This document shows positions 34,171 through 43,700 of a stretch of 64,000 bases of DNA, piece after piece. The stretch spans positions 62,001 through 126,000 of the forward strand of contig CAZBRD010000009.1 of NCBI GenBank assembly GCA_964494205.1, read 5' to 3'. The position numbers were made by a program, and so were the translations under genes. Numbering within the stretch: position 1 is the first letter of the stretch; each line of letters begins with the position of its first letter. Source of the DNA: JBBTCX01 sp964494205 (GTDB taxonomy: Bacteria > Planctomycetota > Phycisphaerae > UBA1845). A model generated the notes under the pieces. It was not told where the DNA came from. It did not search any database and saw only the letters and a list, made by a program, of their open reading frames with translations.

Positions 34171-36365
34171 GATTCGTCCTCGCCGCTCTTGTTAATAGCT
34201 AGGAGCCGTCGACCTTCACTGGCATGCTCTAACCCAGTAGAGGTGAGGCGAACCGTCTGGTACCGGTATTGTCGAGTGGCTTTGCCTTGGCGCATTCGGA
34301 TTCGTTCGATGGATGCATTCACTGTCCGAAGACTCTCTCCCAACCGTGCGTCACTGCCAGGCGCGTGTCCATGGGCCTTGCACCACCCGACCCATGCGGC
34401 GTAAACCTCGATGGTCGGCTCACTAAACGAAGGATCGAGTTCAAGACAGTCTTCCACGAAAGCGGCCGCTGGACTCGACAAACGCTTGAAGTTCTCATGG
34501 ATGGACTGTGATCGTGCGGGGGTGTTCAATTTTCCCTCGGCGCGAAGGCGAGCAAGTCCAACGATCGCCCAATTAACAATGCCGGGTAATTCTGCGAGCA
34601 GCCTTCGCTCCAAACTCCGGTCTTCGCGTCCAACGTAACTATTGAAGAGTGGGATGACGGATAGTCGTGTAGAAAGTGCGCCGCTGGGATCGGAAAAGTG
34701 TGCAAGTTCATTGCAGCTGACAACAAATCGCGTGGGAAGCCGAACGGCGGTCAACGGTTCGCGGTATTTGCGGTCGATGTCCTGTGGGTCTTCCCCTACT
34801 ACAGACTTCAGCACTTCCGCCACGCGAATTGCATCGACATGCTTGCCAATGTGCGCGTCGGGCATGACGGCGACAGATTTTGTGCGTAACGTCGCTAATC
34901 CAAACCGGGTGGCGAGACTTGTCATCGTGGGGGAGCCGCAGTTATTCCGCCCCACCATCGCAGCAATAATGCGCACCACGGTGCCCTTTCCCGCTCGCGG
35001 AGGACCAATCAACAATAGGAGTTTCTGAAACGACGTGTCGGAAACTAACAACAGTCCGAACCACCGCTGCAACAAATCGATTCGTTCCAGGTCACCATCG
35101 AGAACCTCGCCCAAGAATCCAAGCCAAGTGGGGCAATCAGCATTTGGGTTGAACGGATATTGCAAGGCCCAAGGGGAGAAATAACGCGAGGTATGTGGTC
35201 TGGATCGAATGTCGGACGGGTCGCCGATGCGAAATAGGCCGTTCTCGAATGCAACCCAGCCTTCGCCGTGGTCTTCGCCGTCCAGCCAGCACGGCATATC
35301 TTTCGCAAACGACACATAGCACAATGCAGTGAGACACCCGACGACTTCCGCTGCCTTACTGGGTCGAGCGTCAAACCCCCGCTTATCGAGCCACTTGAGG
35401 ACCCGGGCGGTTAATTCTGGCACACTGACTAGTGCGAAACACCGCTTCTTGAACGCCCAAAAGTCCTCCCGCCAGTAGCGAAGGGTCAAACCGGCAGTGC
35501 CGGTGAACGCCTCGTCGACAAGAACCTTGGCAATGCCCATCGGCCCGGAGACCTTGGGCATTTGCGGCTCGTCAGCCGTGTCGATGCGCATTTGAAGTTC
35601 AGTTGGGCCTGAATCGTGATGGTGTACGAGAAAATCATCGAGGCCCGTCTTGCCCTGTCCGATCTGTGGCAATCGAACGATGCGGACGGTTGCACCCTTG
35701 GCAATGAGTAATTCGGCGAGGCGATATTCCGCAAGCTGGAGATCGGGACGTTCGCCAACGTCTGAGTCAAAAACAATAATGACGGTCTTTCCGCGCCAAT
35801 CCAGCCCCGCCAAGTCGGCGATGAGTTGTCGAACTCCGAACGCTTTTCCACGGTCGTCGCGGAGGCGCTTGTTCTGAAATCCCCAAACGCCGACCAATCC
35901 AATACAACAGAAGCCACCCTGCCACGCCGCGAGCGTTTTCTTTTCTCCTTCGGTGATTAGCACAATATTGGAGCGGGCGAACAGTTCTGCGAATCGTGGC
36001 GGAAAGTAGGCGCGATTCTGCTGTTGGCGCGGCGACTCATACTTAATGGGTTTTTGCCGCGCATCGAGACGCGGGTGGTCGAGCTTGACGCGCGCGTAGC
36101 CGGATTCAGAGCCATCTGCGTTTCGGTACGGAAAAACGAGGCCGACGTCCCAACTGTGCGCCTTTGGCCGCCAACCGAGGATATCTATGATGGCCTTATC
36201 GCGATCGCTGCGCAGCCCGGCGGCAAGTATGGTTTGATCGGTCAGGCCGCTTTTGCGAAGTTCGTCGATGTGGCGCTCGTCGAGACAAGAACATTGTGAC
36301 GGTACGCAGACGATGTCTTCACGGACATCGGGTGAGTCGGAAAGATTGAGTTTGGTTCGTTCCAT
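34167..36365 (-). CDS. Phage/plasmid-type primase-helicase (DUF3854 plus SF3 helicase)
   Basis: A 732-residue replication protein. The N-terminal half has a DUF3854/Toprim-like region (about 60-260) with GEKKTLAAW, IVFDSD and GKTGLDDFL, which are characteristic acidic metal-binding stretches. The C-terminal half is a superfamily 3 helicase with Walker A GPPRAGKGT (about residue 452), a following VMPDAHIG segment, and VSCNELAHFSDPSGALSTRLSVIPL (sensor/arginine-finger region). It resembles P4-alpha/D5-type proteins that initiate replication of satellites and plasmids. It is central in the leftward run, 12 nt after the HTH-protein gene and overlapping the 149-aa gene. Together with the terminase it argues for an autonomously replicating, packageable element. 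Confidence 0.87.
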   Translation of the reverse strand: MERTKLNLSDSPDVREDIVCVPSQCSCLDERHIDELRKSGLTDQTILAAGLRSDRDKAIIDILGWRPKAHSWDVGLVFPYRNADGSESGYARVKLDHPRLDARQKPIKYESPRQQQNRAYFPPRFAELFARSNIVLITEGEKKTLAAWQGGFCCIGLVGVWGFQNKRLRDDRGKAFGVRQLIADLAGLDWRGKTVIIVFDSDVGERPDLQLAEYRLAELLIAKGATVRIVRLPQIGQGKTGLDDFLVHHHDSGPTELQMRIDTADEPQMPKVSGPMGIAKVLVDEAFTGTAGLTLRYWREDFWAFKKRCFALVSVPELTARVLKWLDKRGFDARPSKAAEVVGCLTALCYVSFAKDMPCWLDGEDHGEGWVAFENGLFRIGDPSDIRSRPHTSRYFSPWALQYPFNPNADCPTWLGFLGEVLDGDLERIDLLQRWFGLLLVSDTSFQKLLLLIGPPRAGKGTVVRIIAAMVGRNNCGSPTMTSLATRFGLATLRTKSVAVMPDAHIGKHVDAIRVAEVLKSVVGEDPQDIDRKYREPLTAVRLPTRFVVSCNELAHFSDPSGALSTRLSVIPLFNSYVGREDRSLERRLLAELPGIVNWAIVGLARLRAEGKLNTPARSQSIHENFKRLSSPAAAFVEDCLELDPSFSEPTIEVYAAWVGWCKAHGHAPGSDARLGESLRTVNASIERIRMRQGKATRQYRYQTVRLTSTGLEHASEGRRLLAINKSGEDES

Positions 36366-36377
36366 GTTGTTGTACCG

Positions 36378-36803
36378 TTATGCCTGAGTACCTTGCTGAC
36401 CGTCTTGCAGTTGCTGCCAGAGTCGCCGTTGCTTCTTCCAATCCGGGACAATGCAAATGGAGCGCAAGTGACGCTCGCCAATGGCATCACATCCGCGTGT
36501 GGTGCGACCTAGAAAGAGAATTGCTTCCTGAATGTCGGGCGCGAGGTTGAGCAGATTCATGATCTGGGTCATTCGCGCGCGCGTGACATGCCCGAGTCGC
36601 GCGAGATCGGCGTAGTCAGCAACATCGCCGCGACGAACAAGTTCTTCACAACGAATAGCCAACGCCATCAAGCGCGACACACGTGGGACCGAACCTTCGG
36701 GAAGGACAGGCTTGGGACTTGCCTCGCCCACACAAACTTCGCGACGGCCGGCTGCACCGCGGGCGAAGTGAACGTCGAATTCAACTGTTAGACCGTCAGA
36801 CAT
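36378..36803 (-). CDS. HTH-containing protein linked to the serine recombinase (141 aa)
   Basis: A 141-residue protein with a helix-turn-helix-like core (ADLARLGHVTRARMTQIMNLLNLAPDIQEAIL, about residues 70-102), similar to the ParB/KorB-type HTH. The C-terminus is basic and Gln-rich (WKKQRRLWQQLQDGQQGTQA). The ATG at 36803 has GAGG upstream and overlaps the end of the serine recombinase gene by 16 nt; the longer frame to 36965 lies wholly inside that gene. Proteins of this kind regularly accompany large serine recombinases with DUF2924. A DNA-binding role in recombination or regulation is likely but not established. Confidence 0.72.
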   Translation of the reverse strand: MSDGLTVEFDVHFARGAAGRREVCVGEASPKPVLPEGSVPRVSRLMALAIRCEELVRRGDVADYADLARLGHVTRARMTQIMNLLNLAPDIQEAILFLGRTTRGCDAIGERHLRSICIVPDWKKQRRLWQQLQDGQQGTQA

Positions 36804-38227
36804 TCGTGCGCCTCTTTTGAAGTACCGAATCCATTCTGACCCAGCGTGCGGATTCCATTGGCGTGAAACGTGACTGCGACTTTTCCCTTCGCGCCGTCGT
36901 AGTCGACGCGCTGAATCAGCAGGTGCACCACGCGCGCCTGCTCCCGTGGAGTCAGCGAATCCCACAGCGGCGTGAATGTTGCGAGCGCGGAATCGACCTC
37001 GGACTTGGTGACTAGTTTTTGCTCAACGATCCCTTCCCTATCGAGCACCGAGGCCATCTCCTCAAGCGCCTCCGCGCGGGACTGCTCGAGAACCATCGAC
37101 CGAACAGCCGGATCCTGCACGATCACCCGAACCTGTTCGATCACGAACTGCTCGATCTGCTCGGCGGGAACCGACTTCGAAGGACACGCATCCCAGCCCT
37201 GCTTTTGGGCTGTGCTGCACGTGTAATAGCGATAGCGGCGGTTCCCCTTGGTTGTGTACGTGAACATCATCGACTTGTCGCACGGGGCGCAGCGTAGTAG
37301 ACCTTTGAGCAATGCACCGGTCTTGTTGCGGACATACATTCCGCCCGTACGGCCATGGGAGCGCAGCATCACCTGCACGCGCTGAAACGTTTCTTCATCG
37401 ATGATCGCTTCGTGCTCGCCAACGTGGACTTCGTCCTTGTAGCGAACCATGCCGCGGTAGACGACGTTGGTAAGCAATCGAAGCAGGTTGTGCTTGTCGA
37501 ACGATTGTCCCCCCGCTTCCTTTCCCTTGCGCGTTGTCCAACGCTTCGTCGTCCAACCGCGGCGGTTCAATTCGGTAACCGTCTGGATCAGGGATTCTTT
37601 TTCGATGTAGAGGTCAAAGGCTGCCTTGATGCGCGCGGCCTCGTCGGAATTGACGATGAGTTTGGAGGCGTTCGGCTCAACGTTGTAACCAAGCAGCGGA
37701 TGGCCGCCTGACCATTTTCCCTTCCGCCGAGTGGCTGCGATCTTGTCGCGCGTTCGTTCCGATATGATCTCGCGTTCGAACTGGGCAAACGATAGCAGGA
37801 TGTTGAGCGTCAGTCGGCCCATGGAGTGGGTCGTGTTGAAGTGCTGTGTCACCGAGACGAACGAGACGCCGTACTTGTCGAACGCCTCCATCATCTTGGC
37901 GAAGTCGAGAAGCGAACGGCTGAGGCGATCGACCTTGTAAACGACAACGCCGTCAATTTTCCCGGCTTCGATGTCGGCTAAGAGTCGCTTGAGCGCCGGG
38001 CGTTCGGTATTCGCGCCAGTGTATCCACCATCGTCATAGCGTTCCGACAGGCAAACCCACCCTTCAGCTTTCTGGCTGGCGATGTACGCCTCTGCCGCCT
38101 CGCGCTGCGCATCGAGCGAATTAAACGCCTGATCCAATCCCTCCTCCGTACTCTTGCGCGTGTAAACGGCGTAACGGACATGGGGCGTCGTTCGTGCCTT
38201 TCCATTGTTGTTCCCGTTACGGTTCAT
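36788..38227 (-). CDS. Large serine recombinase
   Basis: A 479-residue resolvase/invertase-family recombinase. The catalytic domain (about 18-160) has the nucleophile Ser26 in YTRKSTEEG, the catalytic Arg region DRLSRSLLDFAKMM and FAQFEREIISERTRDKI. A recombinase domain follows (HPLLGYNV... with WTTRKG), then a zinc-ribbon with two Cys pairs (LRCAPCDKSMMFTY ... YYTCSTAQKQGWDACPS), then a coiled-coil segment. The ATG overlaps the DUF2924 stop by 4 nt. Together with the tyrosine recombinase, this gives the element two unrelated recombination systems; which one integrates it is not clear. Confidence 0.93.
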   Translation of the reverse strand: MNRNGNNNGKARTTPHVRYAVYTRKSTEEGLDQAFNSLDAQREAAEAYIASQKAEGWVCLSERYDDGGYTGANTERPALKRLLADIEAGKIDGVVVYKVDRLSRSLLDFAKMMEAFDKYGVSFVSVTQHFNTTHSMGRLTLNILLSFAQFEREIISERTRDKIAATRRKGKWSGGHPLLGYNVEPNASKLIVNSDEAARIKAAFDLYIEKESLIQTVTELNRRGWTTKRWTTRKGKEAGGQSFDKHNLLRLLTNVVYRGMVRYKDEVHVGEHEAIIDEETFQRVQVMLRSHGRTGGMYVRNKTGALLKGLLRCAPCDKSMMFTYTTKGNRRYRYYTCSTAQKQGWDACPSKSVPAEQIEQFVIEQVRVIVQDPAVRSMVLEQSRAEALEEMASVLDREGIVEQKLVTKSEVDSALATFTPLWDSLTPREQARVVHLLIQRVDYDGAKGKVAVTFHANGIRTLGQNGFGTSKEAHECLTV

Positions 38228-38730
38228 TGAGCGGCCTCCTTGCTGGGTTTACGTAGGCCGAAGAACAGGAACCCGTTCCAATGCGCGCCAGTGACCTTAC
38301 GAGCCACGGCGGACAGCGATCGATAGACTTCGCCGTCGAAGTCGAATCCGTTCGTGAGAACGCGCACCTGTACGCTCTTGCCTTTGTAGTCGCGCGTCAG
38401 CAACGTTCCCGGCATCGGCAATCGATCATCGCCGCTGACGTGGAACGACGATGTGGATGTACCGCCGTTCAGTTCCTTCTCTTTCGGTGGGAGAGGCGGA
38501 CGAATTCGCAGGTCGGCATCGTTGGCCAATTCGCGAGCACGGCGACGCGCTCGTTCGGACAGGTCGCCTTCGTGCATGGCCTGGAGCCTCCATGTAATGC
38601 GCTTGATCAAATATGGTTTGTTGAACGACCGCGCCGCTTCGCCGAAGACCTCGCCGTAGCGCTCTCGCAGCTGTGTCACTTTCATGCGGGTCAGCGCGTT
38701 CACTGTTTTGTCGACATCAATGGCCATCAT
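38224..38730 (-). CDS. DUF2924 domain protein
   Basis: A 168-residue protein matching DUF2924: an N-terminal helical part (TRMKVTQLRERYGEVFGEAARSFNKPYLIKRITWRLQA) and a C-terminal beta domain (RLPMPGTLLTRDYKGKSVQVRVLTNGFDFDGEVYRSLSAVARKVTG) ending HWNGFLFFGL. ATG at 38730 (or 38727) follows GAGGAAAGCG. Its stop overlaps the serine recombinase start by 4 nt. DUF2924 proteins are almost always found directly upstream of such recombinases and may be a recombination directionality or DNA-binding partner; the biochemical role is not known to me. Confidence 0.85.
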   Translation of the reverse strand: MMAIDVDKTVNALTRMKVTQLRERYGEVFGEAARSFNKPYLIKRITWRLQAMHEGDLSERARRRARELANDADLRIRPPLPPKEKELNGGTSTSSFHVSGDDRLPMPGTLLTRDYKGKSVQVRVLTNGFDFDGEVYRSLSAVARKVTGAHWNGFLFFGLRKPSKEAAQ

Positions 38731-38920
38731 CGCTTTCCTCGCTCTCGGGCTGTAAACCAGCGCCCATCAGGGCAAACTCTCGCCCCGCATCAAGGCCGGT
38801 TGCCGAGGAATCCGCTGGCGATTGAGTGCATTCCAGTGACGCCGAATGAATTGCGCGCAAGCGATGAATGCCCGTCGCGAGAATGGCGCTGAGTTCGAGG
38901 AGCCGCTCGTGGGCGGCCAC
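38717..38920 (-). CDS. Small protein upstream of DUF2924 (67 aa)
   Basis: A 67-residue acidic protein from a GTG at 38920 with GGCGGAGAAG upstream. The helical core HERLLELSAILATGIHRLR resembles small proteins that commonly precede DUF2924-recombinase pairs (ELAxILAAGxxRLR pattern). The gene overlaps DUF2924 by 14 nt, supporting translation. The frame is open further upstream to 39094, but that extension runs into another small gene. A competing frame (38767-38997), which begins on an ATGA overlap with the previous small gene, cannot be excluded. Function unknown. Confidence 0.55.
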   Translation of the reverse strand: MAAHERLLELSAILATGIHRLRAIHSASLECTQSPADSSATGLDAGREFALMGAGLQPESEESDDGH

Positions 38921-38993
38921 GAAGCCGACTTCTCCGCCGTGGTGAATGGAATGGGCTCGGGCACCACACCATCCATGAATTTCAAAGGTGATG

Positions 38994-39167
38994 TCATCGC
39001 TTCGACACCGCCTTCCCGGAGCCGATTTCTTGCTGAATGGACCTTCGCAGATGTTGAACCTCGGCAAGCGGAAGCAGCGCCCGAAGCTCATCAATTCGAG
39101 CCTTCAGCGCTTCGATTTCTTGTCGGATGCTAGACGGGTTTGGCAGTCGCGGTGTTCTGATTCTCAT
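38994..39167 (-). CDS. Small coiled-coil protein (57 aa)
   Basis: A 57-codon frame from ATG 39167 to TGA 38994 encoding a short basic protein. After MRIRTPRLPNP it has a heptad-like helix (IRQEIEALKARIDELRALLPLAEVQHL), then a basic tail. This looks like a small coiled-coil, possibly a dimerising DNA-associated factor. Only a weak ribosome binding site is visible. Its position at the head of the DUF2924-recombinase cluster supports it being real. Function unknown. Confidence 0.5.
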   Translation of the reverse strand: MRIRTPRLPNPSSIRQEIEALKARIDELRALLPLAEVQHLRRSIQQEIGSGKAVSKR

Positions 39168-39242
39168 CGTGCGGTGACGATACCGCGCGCCAAATCAGAA
39201 AATCATGTCCGAGATATGTCCGATGTTCGTCCAACCGTCGGC

Positions 39243-40229
39243 TTACAGCATCGCATAGCCCCTACGGCCCCTGCCAGGCGCCTCAATGATTTCTTGCAAT
39301 CGCGGATCAAGAAGTTTCAACACTTTGTCTGGCCTGTGCAGTAACGTGCCCTTTACGCGTTCCCCATTTCTCTTCTGGAGGATGTCAAGCATATTGAAGG
39401 CTGCATCACCACAAATTCTGATTCGCTCACTGTCAAGTTCCGCACAATGATCACTGCCGTCAGTCGATTTTCGAAGTTTGAGTCGCTTCCAGGCGGGTTC
39501 TTTGGGCAGGATGTTTTGAGGTTCCGTACGCCCTAATGCATTGATTCCAAGCTGCTTTGCACTGCCGGAAGCTTCATGATTGGCCACGACGTTTTCGTGA
39601 TCAACATCGTACAAACTTGCGATAGCCTCAGTTGACAGTCGCGGCAAATTCAACGCATTGGTGAACTTAAGCCCAAAGAGAGTGTCCCATCGGAATGCTC
39701 CCGTTCGAATTCCATAGTCAAAAAGAAACTCGTACCAAGTACGAAATGTCTTCGGTCGCAGATTGGCCAGATTGCCCGCTTCTTCGGAGATGCTAGCGAA
39801 ATTCCGAAAATCTGTTTTGTCGCCGTAGACATACATGCAACCAGTCGAGAGTGGAACAAATTCGATGGGCTTCGGAGGCTCAAGCAACTGATCTGACTCC
39901 AGCACGTCTAAGGCAGTTGCGCGCGCTTCTTCGTCGCTTTGTTTCTCTGAGGAGTTCTCACAATCGTGCCTCGATCTGATTAGCCGACTATCTTTTTTGT
40001 ACCGCTCGCGATTATAGACAGTGTTGGGTAGGAGCGTAGCTGCGTCGAAGTAATACTTACGCAATGCTCTCATTGCTACATTATCAGGAGGTATGATTCG
40101 CACTGTTTTCGAGGAATCGCCAGCGTATTCTAAGCGAAAGCCGACGAGAGTCTTCGTACGCACAGCCAAGTCAGCGAATTCCATCTCAAGAATGTTTATT
40201 TTGGCTAGGTTGCGCCTAACTTCCGACAT
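39243..40229 (-). CDS. First gene of the mobile element operon, unknown (328 aa)
   Basis: A 328-residue soluble protein with no recognised domain. It starts at ATG 40229, fixed by GGAGG eight nt upstream; a TTG six codons earlier is inside that site. Visible features are an N-terminal helix-beta region (NLAKINILEMEFADLAVRTKTLVGFRLEYAG), a charged Ser/Glu-rich middle (NSSEKQSDEEARATALDVLESD) and a basic C-terminus ending in GRGRRGYAML. Codon use looks more AT-rich than its neighbours. As first gene after a repeat-rich upstream region it could be a regulator or replication initiator, but there is no motif evidence. Confidence 0.65.
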   Translation of the reverse strand: MSEVRRNLAKINILEMEFADLAVRTKTLVGFRLEYAGDSSKTVRIIPPDNVAMRALRKYYFDAATLLPNTVYNRERYKKDSRLIRSRHDCENSSEKQSDEEARATALDVLESDQLLEPPKPIEFVPLSTGCMYVYGDKTDFRNFASISEEAGNLANLRPKTFRTWYEFLFDYGIRTGAFRWDTLFGLKFTNALNLPRLSTEAIASLYDVDHENVVANHEASGSAKQLGINALGRTEPQNILPKEPAWKRLKLRKSTDGSDHCAELDSERIRICGDAAFNMLDILQKRNGERVKGTLLHRPDKVLKLLDPRLQEIIEAPGRGRRGYAML

Positions 40230-40291
40230 GGGTGTACCTCCTAGCAACCGCCGCCCGATCTCGTCTCAAGCATTCTCTAATCGTGCTGATA

Positions 40292-40308
40292 ATTCTAACT
40301 GATAGAAT
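40292..40308. promoter_or_regulatory. Candidate operator palindrome upstream of the element operon
   Basis: attcta-actga-tagaat is a perfect 6-bp inverted repeat with a 5-bp spacer, located 63 bp upstream of the first operon ATG. On the minus strand it contains TAGAAT, a fair -10 hexamer, so a repressor bound here would overlap a promoter. This is a structural reading only. Confidence 0.35.
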
Positions 40309-40327
40309 GCGAATTGTTAGCGTCTCG

Positions 40328-40451
40328 TTCGGGGTGCGAGCGCAACCCCTCTGTTAACCAATTCGGGGTGTAAACACAGAGAGTGAGAGAGTTCGAGAGT
40401 TTTCGTTGCAAGAACGAGTGCAACCCCTGGGGTTGCGCTCGGGGTGGCGAG
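40328..40451. repeat. Iterated GGGGTG / GCAACCCC repeat cluster
   Basis: Within 124 bp, TCGGGGTG occurs three times (near 40329, 40363 and 40439) and gagYgcaacccc twice directly (40338-40349, 40416-40427) and once inverted (40429-40440). The last two form an almost continuous palindrome. The cluster lies upstream of the leftward element operon. Iterated short repeats of this kind are typical of replication-initiator or repressor sites; a replication origin used by the primase-helicase is one possibility. Confidence 0.5.
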
Positions 40452-40563
40452 AAGGATGTTGCAAACAGAGAGCGCGACAACTTCTTGAATGGTGCGCAAC
40501 GTCGCGTCGTTTGCGGAGTTACGGCGGCCAACGCGAGATGTGAATTTTGAGCCTTCTGTAAAC

Positions 40564-40592
40564 AAAAAAACCGCCGAATTTCTTCGACGGTT
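40564..40592 (-). terminator. Rho-independent terminator for the large secreted protein gene
   Basis: On the minus strand a near-perfect 10-bp stem (aaccgtcgaa / ttcggcggtt, one G-U pair) with a gaaa loop is followed directly by a run of seven T. It lies about 140 nt downstream of the leftward gene stopping at 40732 and before the mobile element's upstream region. It should end that transcript and insulate the element. Confidence 0.75.
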
Positions 40593-40731
40593 ACGTTACC
40601 TCCCCGAGTGTAACCGTTTACGAACGTTGGCTACGTCGGTCGCGAGTACGTTGAATTCCAGAACCGACGTGTTAACCGCGCAAGTGCCTACAGCGGGTTA
40701 TGAGTAGAATGCCCCCCAATCACATGCAGAA

Positions 40732-43700
40732 TCATCGCGAGCCGCATCCAAAGTTCAGTTGAAAAACACGGAAATCAGCCAGACTTACGTTAAGATCAGA
40801 GTTGAAATCAAATGCAGCAATGCACTCTGGCGGTGTGCTTTGCGGTGACTCGAGGCAAACAATCAAGGCAGCGTGGTCCACGAAGTCGATCGCTTCATTG
40901 TTGTCAAAGTTACCGCGACAGGCGACAAACTCGTAAGCACCCATGTCAACTTGTGTGAAACTGCCGACGTCGGCGTCGAACAAGCGTGCGTTGCGGGCCA
41001 AATCCAGCGAGGTGATTTCGTCGACATTTGAATCACCGTCAAGGTCGGCGAAATCCGGCGGCACACTTACATCGTCTCCGGCGTCGATACAAGGCGAAGT
41101 TTGATTCAAACGAAAATCATTCGCGCCCACATCAGCGAAACGCGGGGCCAGATCGATGTTGCCGTTCGATGTGCCACCGAAGGGCACCGTTCCGGCCCCC
41201 GGGTCATCATCCTGAACATCGCTGAAGTTCACGAATACAAGAGCGTCGGGTTCAGCGAGAATCTGCTTCGCAGCGACCATGTTTGAAACCGATGTATTGT
41301 TCCAGAAAATGGAATTGACCGCGTTCATGGTGGATTCGTTCATGACAAGAACACCGCCGCCGTATCCGTCGACAACGGAGTTTTGAACCAGTGTGTTGTT
41401 GAAGATCGAAAGAGTACCGCCGTCGATAAGTACTCCACCGCCGCCGCTCGTCGCGTGATTGTTTGACAGCAAACAATTTATCAGGGTTGGTGTTCCCCCA
41501 GTGTTATGTATGGCCGCGCCCCACGAAGCGTCGTTCTCGGCAAACATGCAGTTCACAAAGTTGGGCGCGCCGTCACGAACGAAAACTCCGCCGCCACGCG
41601 TGGCCTCGTTGCCTATGAATTTACAGTTGACCACCGTTGGACTGCTGTCGTCGACATACATTCCGCCGCCGCGACGTTCACTCGTAAACAACGTGCCAAC
41701 TCCGCCAGTAACGGTAAATCCATCCAGGACGGTGTCAGAGCTCTCACCACTTGCACAGGTAACGCCGCTGCCGTTGGAACCAACCAGACCGGTCATGTCG
41801 ATCGTACTGTTTCCTCCGCCGCGCAGTGTGACTGCCTTGCCGGAGAAATTGACCGCTTCTCGATAAACCCCGGGCTGACATTCGATGACATCGCCATCAC
41901 GACCCGCCGCAATCGCCGCGCCTATGGTGTAGTAAAAGAGCGCATTGGGCTGCGTCTGGTTTTGAATGGGTCCGGTTCCGAACACACAACCGAAATCTAA
42001 TTCTGTCAACGTTGTGCAGTTGGTGCTGTACGCTGGAACGCAAATTCTCCCAAGGCTATCTGCATTGCTCAAGACGCCGCGGAAGCCCCCGATCAACACC
42101 GCTCCATTTTCGGTGGAAGTGAATTCGATTCGATCAATCAGGGTCGGCGAAACAAAACCGTTCCCGATTGCCTGAACGCCATTGCTCGATGCCGGACTGG
42201 GTGGGGAGATAACAAAGTCGATGAGTTGATCGCTCGCGAAAAGGTCCATGCGCACCGTGTCACCAACTTCCAGCGATCCAAAGTTGGCATAGAACGCGCC
42301 AATGCCCGGGCTGAATTCGATAATAGCTTTGCCGCCGTCCTGAATGACGAGGTCGGACGTTCTCTCCGCCGAAGTACCGTCGTGTAGCGGGCAAACAAGC
42401 GTGCCGGAGGAATTCATCGCAGAAACCGTGATTTGCCCTCCGGCAAGTTGAATCGTCCGGGGTGCAGTTGGATCCGCAACACCGCTGATTGTACAGCCCG
42501 TGTAGCCGCTGCCGGGACTAGGCCAATATTGATCGAACGAATATGTCTCCCACCGCCCCGGAACGGCGTTCTTCCATTGTTCAGTTGATCGTTCGAATTC
42601 GGTGACAAGACTCGCATCTTGTTCGGCGACGATTCCCTGAAGTAATGAAATCAAACCATTGGAGACTAAACACAGGTTAGGATTCTCTGGCCGATGCGCC
42701 CAATTATCGCCTTGAGTCTCCCATTGTTGTAGATAAGTCCGTCGCGTATTTGCATTCGAACTCCACGCCGTCGCCCCCAATGCGTAGGCATCCGGCGGGA
42801 CGTGGCGAAATCCGACAATTTCCCCGTGTCCGTCCAGCGGCCCACAATTAATGCTGGGGTCAATCGGGTCATTGCCGAAGGCGCATGTAGTTACTGCTTG
42901 TTGAATACTCGTGCCGCCCGGTGGTGGCGTGAAATTGAAATAGCGATTGGTGTCGTAATCAAACGGAAACGAAGCTTCTGTTTGCCATTTGTGATAGAGA
43001 TTGCGCACATTTGGAAATTGCCGCGTAGACGGATTGTGAACATAAGGACCGCACAATAACGCAGTGGGCGTCCAACCACCGAGCACCGGCGGTGCGTTGT
43101 GCCAATCGCCGATCGGGAAGCAATCCAATGGCAATACGCAGAGACCAAGAAACCGTTCGCAGTCTTGGTCCTTAAACCCAAGGAACTCATTCTTCGTCGC
43201 ACGCCATCGCGTCCAGTTGTAGTCGTTTTGCCCGACCCTGCCGACGGGAAGACTGCGGTTTCCCACTGGATCGATGGGCGCGAGAATGTCGATCGGTGTC
43301 GTTGAATTCGATCCCAAACGAGCAACTGCGCCACCGCCCATGCTGTGCCCGACAACTACCAGCAACGCGTCTGGATCGGCATCCTTGATCGCTGCGAGAA
43401 ATTTCCGTGCGTCCGATTGAAACTGAGTGTCTTCTACAGGTCGTGCTTTGTCGTCAAAAAAGCCATTAGGATCCGGGACGGGTACGAAGCCGCCCACGTC
43501 CTGCACCAAGTCTCCAGGATTTGATTGCGCGTCGTGAAGCGGACGGTACATATAGGGCGCGAACAGGTTGTTCCACCACGCGTAATGCACATAGCCATTC
43601 TGCTTCAGAATGTAATTTGCAAAGTTGAAATAATGCAGAAGATTCAAGCCTGAGTTTTGCGCGTAACCACTGACCAAAACGGCGTAAACACTGCGGCCGC

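Larger units (their letters stand above)
28047..40451 (-). mobile_element. Integrated phage-satellite-like or decayed prophage element
   Basis: About 12.4 kb of leftward, tightly packed genes with phage/plasmid functions: tyrosine recombinase, terminase large subunit, DUF5681, two DNA methyltransferases, DUF3854-SF3 primase-helicase, large serine recombinase, DUF2924 and several small orphans. Gene ends overlap by 4 to 23 nt through much of the run, indicating one transcript read from about 40.3 kb. No capsid, portal, protease, tail or lysis gene is present. Packaging plus replication plus integration without structural genes resembles phage satellites or remnants. Boundaries are approximate: the left is set by the tyrosine recombinase stop, the right by the repeat-rich region upstream of the first gene. 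I could not find a convincing direct-repeat att pair. Confidence 0.75.

Noticed and set aside
38767..38997. 76-codon frame beginning on an ATGA overlap with the 57-aa gene
   Set aside because: Competes with the 67-aa frame that has the recognisable helical core; kept only as an alternative.
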